From Clostridia bacterium (lineage in GTDB: Bacteria; Bacillota; Clostridia; Lachnospirales; Lachnospiraceae), in NCBI GenBank assembly GCA_910575245.1, contig CAJTEN010000008.1:62001-126000 (forward strand): a stretch of DNA of 64,000 nt, read 5' to 3'. This document shows, piece after piece, positions 35,362 to 44,597 of the stretch. Numbering within the stretch: position 1 is the first letter of the stretch; the number at the start of each line of letters is the position of its first letter. Under the pieces are notes generated by a model. That model worked only from the letters and a program-made list of their open reading frames with translations, was not told where the DNA came from and ran no database searches. Position numbers and translations under genes: made by a program.

Positions 35362-36708
35362 CTAAGGTGTCAGAAAACGACGCCCCCTGTCCTCACAGAT
35401 ACGCAGAAGCTCCTCCCGTGTGTTAAGCGCCGGCTTTTCCAGTACAGCCTCCAGCAATTCCTTCAAAAGCATTCCCAACTCCCTTCCCGGCGGTATGCCG
35501 AGCGCAATCAGATCCGTTCCCGTAACAGCCAGCTCCTTCAGGCTGATACACTCCTGTCTTCTGCGGCTCTCCTCATAAAGTGTCTGTATGTAGGCAAGCT
35601 TCTTCAGCTTTTCTTCCCTCATGTAACCGCTCTGTGCCAGAATATCCGCACGTTTCACCGCAAACAGCAGGCGGAAGATATCTTCTCCCATGCGGTTGGC
35701 CGCCCGTCTGACGCCGCCCGGGGAATCCCCCACTTCCTGATCATGATAACGCACGATCTTCATCACCTGCCGGATCGTATCATTATCGAATTTCAAACGG
35801 CGGAGAATCTGCCCTGTCATCTTCTCTCCTACATCCGCATGCCCTTTATTATGGGTAATGCCTTCCTCATCCACCGTCAGAGTCTGCGGCTTACCGATAT
35901 CATGAAAAAGCATGCCCAGACGCAGCACCTTATCCGGTTCCACTTCCATCATAGAATGCAGGATGTGCTCCCCCACGCTGTAACAATGGTGGGGATTATT
36001 CTGGGGCGTCTCCATACAGAGGTCGAACTCCGGAAGAATCTGCTTCGTGATGCCCGTCTCGTAGGCCGTGCGCAGATAATCCGGATGATCCGAGACCGCG
36101 AGCTTGACTAACTCTGCCTGAATCCTCTCCGCGCTGATCTGCTTCAGATTGGGCGCCAGCTTCCGGATTGCTTCTTTCGTATCCTCTTCTATCTCATATC
36201 CCAGCTGCGCGGAAAACCGAACCGCCCGCAGCATTCGCAGGGCATCCTCCGTAAAGCGCTCTTCAGCGTTGCCCACACAGCGGATCACTTCTTCCTTGAT
36301 ATCCTGCATACCGCCGAATATATCTACCAGACCCGTCTGCTCATTGTATGCCATGGCGTTGACCGTAAAATCCCGGCGCTTCAAATCTTCCTCAAGGCTT
36401 GCGGTAAATGTCACTTCCTTAGGATGCCTTCCGTCCTCATACACCCCGTCAACACGGTAAGTAGTCACCTCAAACCCTTCCCCGTCTATCATAACCGTAA
36501 CGGTACCGTGCCTGATCCCGGTATCGATGGTTCTGGGAAAAAAGCGTTTCGTCTCCTCTGGCCTTGCAGAAGTGGTAATATCCCAGTCATTGGGTATCCG
36601 CCCCAGAGCGGAATCACGAATACAGCCACCCACGGCATATGCTTCATACCCTGCTGCGGCCAGCGTCTCAATTATCTTATGCACTTTATCAGGCAGCTGT
36701 ATTTCCAT
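35362..36708 (-). CDS. cca: CCA tRNA nucleotidyltransferase
   Basis: 448 residues. The nucleotidyltransferase head has GGCIRDSALGR and the DWD metal pair, followed by FTVNAMAYNEQTGLVDIFGGMQDI and the RNA-binding helices (ERFTEDALRMLRAVRFSAQLGYEI). An HD domain (LGMLFHDIGKP ... HNKGHADVG) follows, which many clostridial CCA enzymes have. It adds or repairs the 3' CCA of tRNA. ATG 36708 has GGAGGAA; the longer frame upstream overlaps the next gene and lacks similarity. Confidence 0.95.
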   Translation of the reverse strand: MEIQLPDKVHKIIETLAAAGYEAYAVGGCIRDSALGRIPNDWDITTSARPEETKRFFPRTIDTGIRHGTVTVMIDGEGFEVTTYRVDGVYEDGRHPKEVTFTASLEEDLKRRDFTVNAMAYNEQTGLVDIFGGMQDIKEEVIRCVGNAEERFTEDALRMLRAVRFSAQLGYEIEEDTKEAIRKLAPNLKQISAERIQAELVKLAVSDHPDYLRTAYETGITKQILPEFDLCMETPQNNPHHCYSVGEHILHSMMEVEPDKVLRLGMLFHDIGKPQTLTVDEEGITHNKGHADVGEKMTGQILRRLKFDNDTIRQVMKIVRYHDQEVGDSPGGVRRAANRMGEDIFRLLFAVKRADILAQSGYMREEKLKKLAYIQTLYEESRRRQECISLKELAVTGTDLIALGIPPGRELGMLLKELLEAVLEKPALNTREELLRICEDRGRRFLTP

Positions 36709-36778
36709 GTAGATTCCTCCTTCCGGGCGATTGCCTGCCGAAGCTCTTATCGCCGTCTCTCCTGAAATTATATCTCCG

Positions 36779-37018
36779 TTACCCGACACCCGGCCCCTTA
36801 AAGATATTATTGACATTCTCAAAATGCAGATCAGGGTCCTCATCCTCTCTTGCCAGGGAACCGACTAACCTGTCTATCTCACTCTGAGACATTACACCGC
36901 GGCTTCGCTCGATAAATTCTTCCTTTTCATCGTCCGTCAAATCCACGAACCGATCCATTGCCGCACGGTTTGTCGTAATCGCAAGTCCCAGGTCGAGCGG
37001 TAAATTGTTGTAATCCAT
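36779..37018 (-). CDS. Small acidic conserved protein
   Basis: 79 residues, soluble, acidic, family name not recalled. The central motif AMDRFVDLTDDEKEEFIERSRGVMSQSEIDRLVGSL looks like a short helical unit seen in many clostridial small proteins. GGAGGATGG precedes ATG 37018, and the codon pattern is normal, so I regard it as real. Between the amidase and cca on the same strand. Confidence 0.75.
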   Translation of the reverse strand: MDYNNLPLDLGLAITTNRAAMDRFVDLTDDEKEEFIERSRGVMSQSEIDRLVGSLAREDEDPDLHFENVNNIFKGPGVG

Positions 37019-37141
37019 CTTTCCATCCTCCTGTACATGTTATACCAATGGTTCACGCATAGCATGTGTTGACAGGATGAAAAATATACAGTTCACAACA
37101 TTTTATTATTCAGCAGTTCAGTCTGCGGCAAGGCGCAAATG

Positions 37142-37816
37142 CTATCGCAGATTACTGTTTACTTCCCTGGCAATCTCTTCCATTTTACTTTCCAGATACG
37201 GCCCCGGACATTCCGTATCGCCGGTAAACATCTTGTGAATCGTCAGGTTCCCTTCTGCATCCCCTGTATACTGCAGTTCCTCGATTCCATTGCGCAGACA
37301 AATATCGGTGCACAGCTCAATGAGCGCCGCATAAGTATTGTCGCCCACATGCCAGTCGCCGCCCATCTCGTCATTGGCGACCTCGACCGTCACCGCCTGA
37401 TTATCATTATCTCTGCTGCCGGATGTCCATGCCCGGTTGCTCTCCTCCACGTAGAGCGCTACCCTGCCGTCACCGTCGATGGCATAATTGGAAGAGGCTC
37501 TTCTGTCCCTCCTGGAAAAGGTTTCCCCCAGCTCCTCTAAGCTGAAATCTCCTGCCATATGATGAATGGTGATCTTCCTGATCTCCTTCTCTCTGGGAAA
37601 ATCCGCATTGGGAGACAGATAGATATACGCCGTCAGGCTGCTGTTACGTTCTGTCACTTCCTTCGCTTCTTCAGCTGTCAGCGGCCTTCCGACCGTATCA
37701 GGAAGGCCTGCGGCAAACGAGAAGCACAGCATGAGAACCACTGCTGCCGATACGCCAAAACCCGCCAAAAGAAGCCATATGCTGCGAAATTCCTTATTCC
37801 TGCCGCCAGATTCCAT
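37142..37816 (-). CDS. N-acetylmuramoyl-L-alanine amidase (Amidase_2/PGRP fold)
   Basis: 224 residues. N-terminal TM (about 13-36) and an extracytoplasmic zinc amidase domain: TIHHMAG (first His ligand), NYAIDGDGRVALYVEES, then TIHKMFTGDTECPGPYLE with the second His and the Cys ligand. It cleaves the lactyl-amide bond of peptidoglycan. ATG 37816 is chosen (AGGAG 8 bp upstream). An ATG at 37867 overlaps the upstream stop (ATGA) and could add 17 residues. Its gene follows the O-antigen-ligase-like gene. Confidence 0.85.
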   Translation of the reverse strand: MESGGRNKEFRSIWLLLAGFGVSAAVVLMLCFSFAAGLPDTVGRPLTAEEAKEVTERNSSLTAYIYLSPNADFPREKEIRKITIHHMAGDFSLEELGETFSRRDRRASSNYAIDGDGRVALYVEESNRAWTSGSRDNDNQAVTVEVANDEMGGDWHVGDNTYAALIELCTDICLRNGIEELQYTGDAEGNLTIHKMFTGDTECPGPYLESKMEEIAREVNSNLR

Positions 37817-37863
37817 TTTCTTTTCTCCTGTATAATCCTTAATAGTTACCGGAATCCTTTCCC

Positions 37864-39246
37864 TCATCCATGGGTAATATAAAAATACAAATGATAAGCA
37901 AACATAACCGCAAATATCCCAAAAGCTGCCCTGCTCCCTGCATTTATCATTCTCCTGCCACCCTTTCGGGGGTTTCCGGCAGTCATCATCATAAGTGCCA
38001 TGATACTCATATAGAAGAAGCTGGTATCCATCATATTGTGAATGCAGAATGCCGTAAAACCGGCCTTCTTCCATAATTCAGGTTTCTTCCCGAAAAATCT
38101 GGCCGCCATAAACAGCAGCGTCCCCATAGCGATCCAGCCCTGTTCGACCCCCACATGAAGCAATACATTATGAATATGCCATGTATTAAAATATTTATCA
38201 CTGTCATGCAGATTCAGGATTCTCCACTGGTAAGGCCCCACACCCGTAAGCGGATGCATCACCAGATAACCCAGACCGTTACGCATCATTTCCAGTCTCT
38301 CTGTAAAGGTAGCCACCGAGCCGGGCCGGACGGCAATAACAGCCGCTGCCACCATCAATCCGCAGACGGAAATAATCACCGCCATCCATGGATACTCCTT
38401 CAGAAAACGTTTATACTTATTCCAACATAATACAACTGCCAGCCCATAGACAAGCAGCGGCAGACAGATCCAGGCCACACTCGTCCGGGCGGCCGCAAGA
38501 TAAAGCAGCACACCGGTTCCGACCCCAAGGCTTGCTCCTGACAGAAGTCTGCAGGCGTACCGGAATATCTCCCGCCCGGAAGAGCCCTTTCTTTTTCCGG
38601 TCAGGACCACTAGTATTCCTACTGCCATGGCCGTGAAACTGCCCATCGACAGAGTCAACGCAAGGGCAATCAACAGAAGCGGTTCCACGCAGGACAGAAT
38701 AAGGGACGGGACGGATTCTTTCTCCTCTTCTTCCTCGTCGCATCCCATCAGGGCAAACCATCCCAGAACAAGAAAAATACCCGTTGCATTGGGGTTGCCG
38801 GGAAATCCTTCCATCCTTCCCGCACTGCCTTGAAGAACCGCCCGGCTCACAAAACTGCCGATACCGGCAGCTGCCACAACGCCGGCCCAGACCACACACA
38901 ACCGCCTTAACAGACGCACCTCCTCCTCTTCCAGACATGCCATCAGAAGATAAATAACCGGATAGACCAGATGCAGCGATGCATAACCGTCGGTGATATT
39001 CCTATAAGCGGCGTAGGAAGACACCATACCGGCCAGATTATACAGAATCAGCGGGAACAGGATCCATAAATCTACCAACACGGCCTGTCTGGCAAAGCCT
39101 GCCAGACACAAAATCATCCCAAGCACACTGACCGTGGGAATATCCCCCACGCCTGCCCATGTTAAAATAAACAGCGCAATAAACAGACACACCGCAAGAT
39201 AATGGTCTGTCAGAAAGTCCATTCCCCGTTCTATCGTACGGATCAT
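37864..39246 (-). CDS. O-antigen ligase/polymerase-like membrane protein
   Basis: 460 residues with about ten to eleven hydrophobic helices and one longer outside loop near 330-375. The stretch YLVMHPLTGVGPYQWRILNLHDSDKYFNTWHIHNVLLHVGVEQGW is the Wzy_C/WaaL signature (G.GP..., H.HN..L). Family members polymerise or ligate surface glycans. GGAGGAAAG precedes ATG 39246. It is probably cotranscribed with the amidase. Confidence 0.82.
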   Translation of the reverse strand: MIRTIERGMDFLTDHYLAVCLFIALFILTWAGVGDIPTVSVLGMILCLAGFARQAVLVDLWILFPLILYNLAGMVSSYAAYRNITDGYASLHLVYPVIYLLMACLEEEEVRLLRRLCVVWAGVVAAAGIGSFVSRAVLQGSAGRMEGFPGNPNATGIFLVLGWFALMGCDEEEEEKESVPSLILSCVEPLLLIALALTLSMGSFTAMAVGILVVLTGKRKGSSGREIFRYACRLLSGASLGVGTGVLLYLAAARTSVAWICLPLLVYGLAVVLCWNKYKRFLKEYPWMAVIISVCGLMVAAAVIAVRPGSVATFTERLEMMRNGLGYLVMHPLTGVGPYQWRILNLHDSDKYFNTWHIHNVLLHVGVEQGWIAMGTLLFMAARFFGKKPELWKKAGFTAFCIHNMMDTSFFYMSIMALMMMTAGNPRKGGRRMINAGSRAAFGIFAVMFAYHLYFYITHG

Positions 39247-39372
39247 CTTTCCTCCTCAAACAGGTTGTATACTATGCATTCCGCTTACAGCCTTACAGTT
39301 CTTTTTGTCCGGCAGATACCGGCTACATAAATAGAATATACAAATTCCAAACAGAATGCAAATAATATTAGA

Positions 39373-39401
39373 TTGTGATATTTGTGATACCAATATATAA
39401 T
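39373..39401 (+). promoter_or_regulatory. Candidate promoter for the sortase gene
   Basis: -35 TTGTGA (39373-39378), 17-bp spacer, -10 TATAAT (39396-39401). The family A element at 39418-39575 lies between it and the start codon, so the element would be in the 5' untranslated RNA. Confidence 0.5.
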
Positions 39402-39417
39402 GTTACTATTCACGGAT

Positions 39418-39575
39418 CAATGTCATTAAGTTAAGTCTATACACAGCGCCTGATATGATAGGATTCTCCTTAGGACCACCCCCTAACGCCGGTACTTAAT
39501 GAGGTTTTCCACGAATTTAGTACCGCTGCGTTTGGAACTGAGCGAAGGCGCGTCCGGCTTAACTTAACGACATTG
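39418..39575. mobile_element. Family A miniature transposon, copy A2
   Basis: 158 bp, CAATG...CATTG, 18-bp terminal inverted repeats. A perfect 10-bp target duplication ATTCACGGAT (39408-39417 and 39576-39585) flanks it. It is the short subtype with a single GGACGCGC, reversed relative to A1. No ORF. Confidence 0.85.
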
Positions 39576-39652
39576 ATTCACGGATGATATGCCGCAAACA
39601 GCAACTATATAATAGCACCTGTACACGAAAATTTGATTACGGAGCTGATATT

Positions 39653-40432
39653 ATGCATAAGAAACCACGAAGCAAAAAAATATTGCTGGGAATCCGGCTG
39701 TTCTGTTTTCTCATCCTGTCAGTCTCAGGAACTCTGCTGGCACGGGATCTGCACCGCTATCACAGGGAAGGAAGCGCTAACCGGAAGCTGGCTGACCGGG
39801 TGCAGCAGGCACGAAGCGCCGGGACATCTGACCCGGATGTCTCCTCAAGTGACAGCCGTTTCGGGATATATGCAGACCTCCATCAGGAGAATTCCGATTT
39901 TACAGGCTGGCTGTACATAGAAGATACCAGGATAGACTATCCGGTTATGTATACACCCCAGGATCCGGAACACTATCTGTACAGAGCCTTCGACGGCTCC
40001 TACGCCAAAAGCGGGTCCCTGTTCATCGATGCCGCATGCCTGCCCGATACAAACCACATTATGATCCACGGGCATCATATGAAAGACAAAAGCATGTTCG
40101 GCTCCCTGCCCAACTATCAGACTCAGGATTACGCCGAGGAACATTCCGTCATTCGCTATGACACGCTGGCCGAGGCAGAAGAATATGAACTGCTGTCTGC
40201 ATTTTATACCGAAATAAACTCCGATCAGGAGGAATCAGGTTTTCGATATTATGAATATACAGACTTATCTGATCCTATGGTGTTCAAAGAATATATCAGC
40301 CAGGTAAAAAATAAGTCCCTTTATGATTCCGATACAGAGGCTGTCTACGGCGACAAGATACTGACCCTCTCCACCTGCAGCTACCATACGGAAGACGGAC
40401 GGTTTGTAATAGTCGCTGTCAAACACGACTGA
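39653..40432 (+). CDS. srtB: Class B sortase
   Basis: 259 residues. N-terminal membrane anchor (about 10-30), then the sortase fold: VMYTPQDPEHYLYRAFDGSYAKSGSLFIDA (class B hallmark), catalytic His in IHGHHM (about H141), catalytic Cys in LTLSTCSYH (C242) and Arg in DGRFVIVAV (R250). It attaches surface proteins to peptidoglycan by an NPQTN-like signal. No substrate with such a signal is visible in the window. ATG 39653 has GGAG; upstream in-frame codons belong to the leader next to the transposon. Confidence 0.9.
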   Translation: MHKKPRSKKILLGIRLFCFLILSVSGTLLARDLHRYHREGSANRKLADRVQQARSAGTSDPDVSSSDSRFGIYADLHQENSDFTGWLYIEDTRIDYPVMYTPQDPEHYLYRAFDGSYAKSGSLFIDAACLPDTNHIMIHGHHMKDKSMFGSLPNYQTQDYAEEHSVIRYDTLAEAEEYELLSAFYTEINSDQEESGFRYYEYTDLSDPMVFKEYISQVKNKSLYDSDTEAVYGDKILTLSTCSYHTEDGRFVIVAVKHD

Positions 40433-40454
40433 CAGACCTACGAAATACCGAAAA

Positions 40455-40486
40455 CAGAGCGCACAGACTAATGCCTGTACGCTCTG
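40455..40486 (-). terminator. Terminator between srtB and rubrerythrin genes
   Basis: CAGAGCGCACAG / CTGTACGCTCTG; the minus strand reads on into TTTTC. Convergent position. Confidence 0.65.
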
Positions 40487-40507
40487 CTGTTATATAACAG
40501 GATCCTG

Positions 40508-41044
40508 TCAATAATTCTCAGCACTTACCTCGAAATAGCTCTGCGGATGATTACAGGTAGGACATACTTCCGGCGCATTGGTGCCTACTACGATATGGCC
40601 GCAGTTGCGGCACTCCCATACCTTAACCTCGCTCTTGGCAAATACCGCCGCCGTTTCGATATTCTTCAGAAGCGCACGGTATCTCTCCTCATGATGCTTC
40701 TCAATCGCTCCCACCAGGCGGAACTTCTTCGCCAACTCTGCAAATCCCTCCTCTTCGGCTGTCTTCGCAAAATCCTCATACATATCCGTCCACTCATAAT
40801 TCTCACCATCTGCCGCCGCCGCCAGATTTGCCTTCGTGCCGCCGATCCCGTTCAGTTCCTTAAACCACATTTTAGCATGTTCTTTCTCATTATCTGCGGT
40901 CTTTAAGAACAGAGAAGAAATCTGCTCATAACCCTCTTTCTTAGCTACAGAAGCAAAATAAGTATATTTGTTTCTCGCCTGGGATTCTCCGGCAAATGCC
41001 GCCTCAAGGTTTTTCTCCGTCTGTGTGCCTGCGTATTTGTTCAT
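40508..41044 (-). CDS. rbr: Rubrerythrin
   Basis: 178 residues. An N-terminal ferritin-like diiron domain ([53 protein letters not shown]: the Glu/His ligands) is followed by a C-terminal rubredoxin-like domain with CRNCG and [12 protein letters not shown]. It reduces hydrogen peroxide in anaerobes. AAGGAG precedes ATG 41044. Downstream of PerR and the rubredoxin-bearing oxidoreductase. Confidence 0.95.
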   Translation of the reverse strand: MNKYAGTQTEKNLEAAFAGESQARNKYTYFASVAKKEGYEQISSLFLKTADNEKEHAKMWFKELNGIGGTKANLAAAADGENYEWTDMYEDFAKTAEEEGFAELAKKFRLVGAIEKHHEERYRALLKNIETAAVFAKSEVKVWECRNCGHIVVGTNAPEVCPTCNHPQSYFEVSAENY

Positions 41045-41071
41045 AGTTCTATTCTCCTTTTCTTACACTAT

Positions 41072-41225
41072 GGAACTGTCCATTAATAACTTGTGCATTT
41101 GACTTGTCTAAATCCGTACAGTCTGCGTTGTCATCAGCCGACGTACTCCGGTACGCCTCCTTCTTCCGCCTTGCTTGTACGAATTTAACCTGTGTCATCT
41201 GCACAAGTTATTTTCGGACACTTCC
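41072..41225. repeat. Family B large palindrome, copy B1
   Basis: 154 bp. Outer arms GGAACTGTCC / GGACACTTCC and ATAACTTGTGCA / TGCACAAGTTAT; inner arms AAATCCGTACA / TGTACGAATTT; central hairpin CGACGTAC-TCC-GGTACGCC. The core (from ACTTGTCTAAAT to TTTAACCTGTGT) aligns with 63337-63501. It sits between the glutamate-synthase-like gene and rubrerythrin, reaching the stop of the former. Non-coding. Confidence 0.7.
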
Positions 41226-42634
41226 TATGCGTGTACAATATTCGTATGTTCCGAAATCTCCCTGCTGATCGTGCACAGGTCATCCACCGACAGACCATGA
41301 ATATCCTCATGTCCTGTAATTCTGGCAAATGTCCTCAGCTCCTGTGCAGAACATTTCAGATAATTGGCAACTCTTGAAGCCGCCGCATCTATGTGCAGTC
41401 TCTGTCTGAGTTCCGCATCCTGCGTCGCTACCCCTACCGGACACATACCCGTGCCGCAGATGCGGTACTGCTGGCACGCCGCCGCGACCATACCTGCCGA
41501 TGCAACTGCTACGGCATCCGCCCCCATTGCAATCGCCTTGGCGAAATCAGAGGAAACTCTGAGCCCTCCCGTAATCACCAGATCAATATCCGCATGCACA
41601 CTGTCAAGATACTTCCTTGCCCGGTACAGCGCAAAAACTGTCGGCACACTGGTAGAATCCCGTATAATCGCAGGAGACGCTCCGGTTGCCCCGCCTCTGC
41701 CGTCAATCGTGATGAAATCCGGCTCTGCGAAAACACAGTACTCCAAATCCTTCTCGATTCTGCCTGCCGCAATCTTGATACCGATGGGTCTGCCGTCACT
41801 GCAAGTTCGCAGATTACTCACCAGCTGCTTTAAATCCTCTTTCGTATTGATTCCGGGAAATTTAGAGGGGCTGATTACATCCTGGCCCAAAGGCTTATTA
41901 CGGACCGCCGCAATCTCCGGCGTTACCTTGCTGCCCGGCAGGTGCCCGCCCATTCCCGGCTTCGTTCCCTGCCCAATCTTGATCTCGATCGCGTCAGACG
42001 TGGTAAGGTTCTCCGTAGTCACACTATATAAATTAGGAACATATTCAAATATGTATCTGTGTGCCGCCGTCTTCTCTTCCGGGAGAACACCGCCCTCCCC
42101 GCTGCACATGGCCGTCCCTGCCATCGCGCTTCCTCTCGCCAGGGCAATCTTAGTCTCTTTGGAAAGCGCCCCGAAGGACATATGGGAAATATACACCGGC
42201 ATATCCAGAACCATAGGCTTCTTCGCATGCTTACCGATCACTGTCCGAAGAGAGACTTCCGCATGTTCTTCCAGCGGCGGCGGATTCAGCTGCGCCCCAA
42301 GTACCAGGATATCATCCCAGTTCGGCATCTTCATCTGCGTACCCATCGCCTCAATCGCGGATTTCCCTGTAACAGCCATCTCGTGAATCTCTTTCATATA
42401 ACGGTAATTGCTGTCTGTCTTCCTTGTCTCCTTCGGATAGCTCAAATCCTGTCCGTCCCGGGGAGATACCTGCTCCTCAACCGGCTCCCCCGCACCGCTC
42501 TTCCCGTCCGACAATACCGGTTCAAACTTCTCTGCCGGCTGTTTACACATCGGACATTCCGTCAATTCGCAAAAGGGCTTCCCCTCCGCTTCCTCATCAT
42601 ACACATAACCGCACACACTGCATTTGTAGACCAT
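41225..42634 (-). CDS. Rubredoxin-linked glutamate synthase-like FMN oxidoreductase
   Basis: 469 residues. The N-terminal rubredoxin-like zinc/iron site (CSVCGYVYDEEAEG ... CPMCKQP, about 4-35) is followed by a linker and a GltB2-type TIM barrel (about 120-469): MSFGALSKETKIALARGSAMAGT, GEGGVLPE, IKIGQGTKPGMGGHLPGSKV, ITIDGRGGATGASP, VASAGMVAAACQQYRICGTGMCPVGVATQ (Cys-rich Fe-S-like segment). It lacks the glutaminase domain, so it is not a complete glutamate synthase. The start ATG 42634 has GGGGG. Placed between PerR and rubrerythrin, it may pass electrons in peroxide defence (inference). Confidence 0.87.
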   Translation of the reverse strand: MVYKCSVCGYVYDEEAEGKPFCELTECPMCKQPAEKFEPVLSDGKSGAGEPVEEQVSPRDGQDLSYPKETRKTDSNYRYMKEIHEMAVTGKSAIEAMGTQMKMPNWDDILVLGAQLNPPPLEEHAEVSLRTVIGKHAKKPMVLDMPVYISHMSFGALSKETKIALARGSAMAGTAMCSGEGGVLPEEKTAAHRYIFEYVPNLYSVTTENLTTSDAIEIKIGQGTKPGMGGHLPGSKVTPEIAAVRNKPLGQDVISPSKFPGINTKEDLKQLVSNLRTCSDGRPIGIKIAAGRIEKDLEYCVFAEPDFITIDGRGGATGASPAIIRDSTSVPTVFALYRARKYLDSVHADIDLVITGGLRVSSDFAKAIAMGADAVAVASAGMVAAACQQYRICGTGMCPVGVATQDAELRQRLHIDAAASRVANYLKCSAQELRTFARITGHEDIHGLSVDDLCTISREISEHTNIVHA

Positions 42635-42661
42635 AGTCATACCCCCTGTCTTGTTTATACC

Positions 42662-42693
42662 GTTACAGTTCAGCCTTCGGCTTCCCTGTTACG
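42662..42693. repeat. Family D repeat fragment at the end of perR
   Basis: GTTACAG, TTCAGCC-TTC-GGCTT, CTGTTAC: a hairpin equal to the first half of 61484-61558. The perR stop (complement of 42689-42691) is formed by its first bases. Confidence 0.5.
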
Positions 42694-43060
42694 AATTCTC
42701 CTCTTTAGTCCTACATTCCGGACACAGATAAAAAACCCGCAGGTCATAAGATAAAATATTTTCTCTCAACTGCTCTTCCAACCTGCCTGCCAAGTCCTCG
42801 AACATAATATCTGACAGCTTTCCGCATCGCTTGCAGATTAAATGATCATGTCTCCGTATCTTATCATAACGGTCCGGAGAACCTTCCATAGAAATCTTCC
42901 GAATCAGATCTTCACTGCACAATGTATTCAGATTATTATACACAGTTGCCAGAACTACCTTGGGTTCTGTTTTCTTCAGCGCAAAGAAAACCTGCTCTGC
43001 CGTCATATGGTCATGAGATTCATTTATAATATTCAGAATCATTTCAGCATATTTTGCCAT
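42689..43060 (-). CDS. perR: Fur/PerR-family metal-dependent repressor
   Basis: 123 residues. Winged-helix DNA-binding domain (about 1-75: DHMTAEQVFFALKKTEPKVVLATVYNNLNTLCSEDLIRKI) and a dimer domain with RRHDHLICKRCGKLSDI; two CxxC pairs (CKRC, CPEC) make the structural zinc site. The short length and the peroxide-defence neighbours favour PerR. A perfect 7-1-7 Per box lies 16 bp upstream of the start, so autorepression is likely. Confidence 0.88.
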   Translation of the reverse strand: MAKYAEMILNIINESHDHMTAEQVFFALKKTEPKVVLATVYNNLNTLCSEDLIRKISMEGSPDRYDKIRRHDHLICKRCGKLSDIMFEDLAGRLEEQLRENILSYDLRVFYLCPECRTKEENS

Positions 43061-43075
43061 TGCTTTCTTTCCTTA

Positions 43076-43090
43076 TTAGAATTATTCTAA
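43076..43090 (-). promoter_or_regulatory. Per/Fur box
   Basis: TTAGAAT-T-ATTCTAA, a perfect 15-bp 7-1-7 inverted repeat, close to the PerR consensus TTATAATNATTATAA, in front of perR. Confidence 0.7.
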
Positions 43091-43139
43091 TTCTAATACT
43101 AATTTGCTATATAGTCAAGTAGTCTGTTAAAGTTATCTT

Positions 43140-44348
43140 CTACCAAGTCTTCTCCAACGTCATTCCCCATTCCAGGACAAACGGATTATCGGCGGACGCC
43201 TTGATATCCTCATAAATCTGGCGGCGCTCATCGCTGTTCTCCTCCGACCAGTATTCGTATCCCACGAAATAGCTCTCCATAAAGCTGTCCCATGAATCAA
43301 AAATCCCCTGAATCGTTTTTCCGGCTTCCAGAGATTTATCCAGCGCCTCCTCCTGCGTATAGAAACCAGCCAGATAATAATAACCCAGCAGTGACATAGC
43401 GCGGCTGTAATCCCAGCCTGCCGCAGCATCTGATCCATACTGCTCATAGAATCCGAACCAGTCCGCGTAATTCTGCGCTTCTTCCTCATCTATGTCAAAG
43501 TTATCCAGGATAAAATCTACTCTTTCCTCCGCAGGCACATCCCCGATTCCGGCTTCCTCCAGCTGTTCCATATCTTCCGCAAAAGAAACCCTGTGTCCTT
43601 CTCCCAGAAGCCAGTCCATCGTCTCATCTGCGCTTTCCCGGTCTGTCACTTCCCACCAGTCATTCAGCAGATCCTGCACGATACCCTGGCTCGCATCACT
43701 TGCCGGCGCCCCTCCGAAGATCGTGTAATCCCAGCCGTTAGCCTTTGTCAGAACGGCACATGTGTTATTAAACCATTGAACCGTATCGGACGTTTCCGAC
43801 GCAGCTATTTCTTCAACTTCCGGCGGATTTTCCTTAAAAGACGCGCACACATTATTAAAATACTCCGATTTGGCGGTATTGATTTTCGAAGCAGCATACA
43901 CAATACTGTAATATGCATAATCCGTCTCGCCGTACAGAACCCGTCCGTCACCATTTACGCCGTCGGCCGTCACTGTACAGCTGCAGGTTTCTGCCACTTC
44001 CATGCCGGGAACAGACGGATTGTCTATCGCTTCCAGTCCCGACATCGGGTAGGAAGTACTGACCAGATCTTTCCAGCCGTCCATATCCACCAAATTGCCG
44101 CCGTATAGATTTTTGGCAGCCTGCATCACAATAATCGCCTCCGAGCCATTTTCACTTCCGGCCGCGATCCATCCCTCACTGCCTGCTCCCATGCTCTCCG
44201 CATTCCACGTTTCATTCATCTGAATGCTTACGGTCTGGTCCTCAGATGTGAATTCCTTCATGACTACTTCTTTGCTGCCGCATCCCGCCAACATCAATGC
44301 CAGGATCATGACAGCTGTTATTATAGCTGTTTTCTTCCTATTTTTCAT
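43140..44348 (-). CDS. DUF1266-domain lipoprotein
   Basis: 402 residues. Lipobox MLAGC (Cys about 23). The N-terminal half (about 30-185) is a PsbP/photosystem-like beta fold common in clostridial lipoproteins (FTSEDQTVSIQMNETW). The C-terminal half (about 195-402) is a DUF1266 domain: WFNNTCAVLTKANGWDYTIFGG ... DLLNDWWEVTDRESADETMDWLLGEGH ... AWDYSRAMSLLGYYYLAGFYTQEEALD. Function unknown. AAGGGG precedes ATG 44348. It is downstream of the TIR operon but separated by a family A element. Confidence 0.85.
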   Translation of the reverse strand: MKNRKKTAIITAVMILALMLAGCGSKEVVMKEFTSEDQTVSIQMNETWNAESMGAGSEGWIAAGSENGSEAIIVMQAAKNLYGGNLVDMDGWKDLVSTSYPMSGLEAIDNPSVPGMEVAETCSCTVTADGVNGDGRVLYGETDYAYYSIVYAASKINTAKSEYFNNVCASFKENPPEVEEIAASETSDTVQWFNNTCAVLTKANGWDYTIFGGAPASDASQGIVQDLLNDWWEVTDRESADETMDWLLGEGHRVSFAEDMEQLEEAGIGDVPAEERVDFILDNFDIDEEEAQNYADWFGFYEQYGSDAAAGWDYSRAMSLLGYYYLAGFYTQEEALDKSLEAGKTIQGIFDSWDSFMESYFVGYEYWSEENSDERRQIYEDIKASADNPFVLEWGMTLEKTW

Positions 44349-44423
44349 AACTTATCCCCTTCCTGATTAAATTAATATACCTTAAGGCATTGCCTTCCAA
44401 TCTCTTAGGAACTGTTCAGGTTA

Positions 44424-44581
44424 CAATGTCATTAAGTTAAGTCTATACACAGCGTCTGATATGATAGGATTCTCCTGAAAGCCATTGGAAAACGCCGGTA
44501 CTTAATGAGGTTTTTCACGAATTTAATACCGCTGCGTTTGGAACTGAGCGAAAGCGCGTCCGGCTTAACTTAATGACATTG
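44424..44581. mobile_element. Family A miniature transposon, copy A3
   Basis: 158 bp, CAATG...CATTG, 18-bp terminal inverted repeats, perfect 10-bp target duplication GTTCAGGTTA (44414-44423 and 44582-44591). Same length and orientation as A2. It lies 16 bp past the stop codon of the TIR-LRR gene. Confidence 0.85.
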
Positions 44582-44597
44582 GTTCAGGTTAACTATA

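Noticed and set aside
41072..41225. Riboswitch or T-box leader before rubrerythrin
   Set aside because: The sequence is a self-complementary palindrome with a second copy elsewhere; no T-box or known aptamer motif recognised.
41364..42754. Overlapping plus-strand frames opposite the glutamate-synthase-like gene
   Set aside because: No ribosome sites or family motifs; the minus-strand gene is unambiguous.
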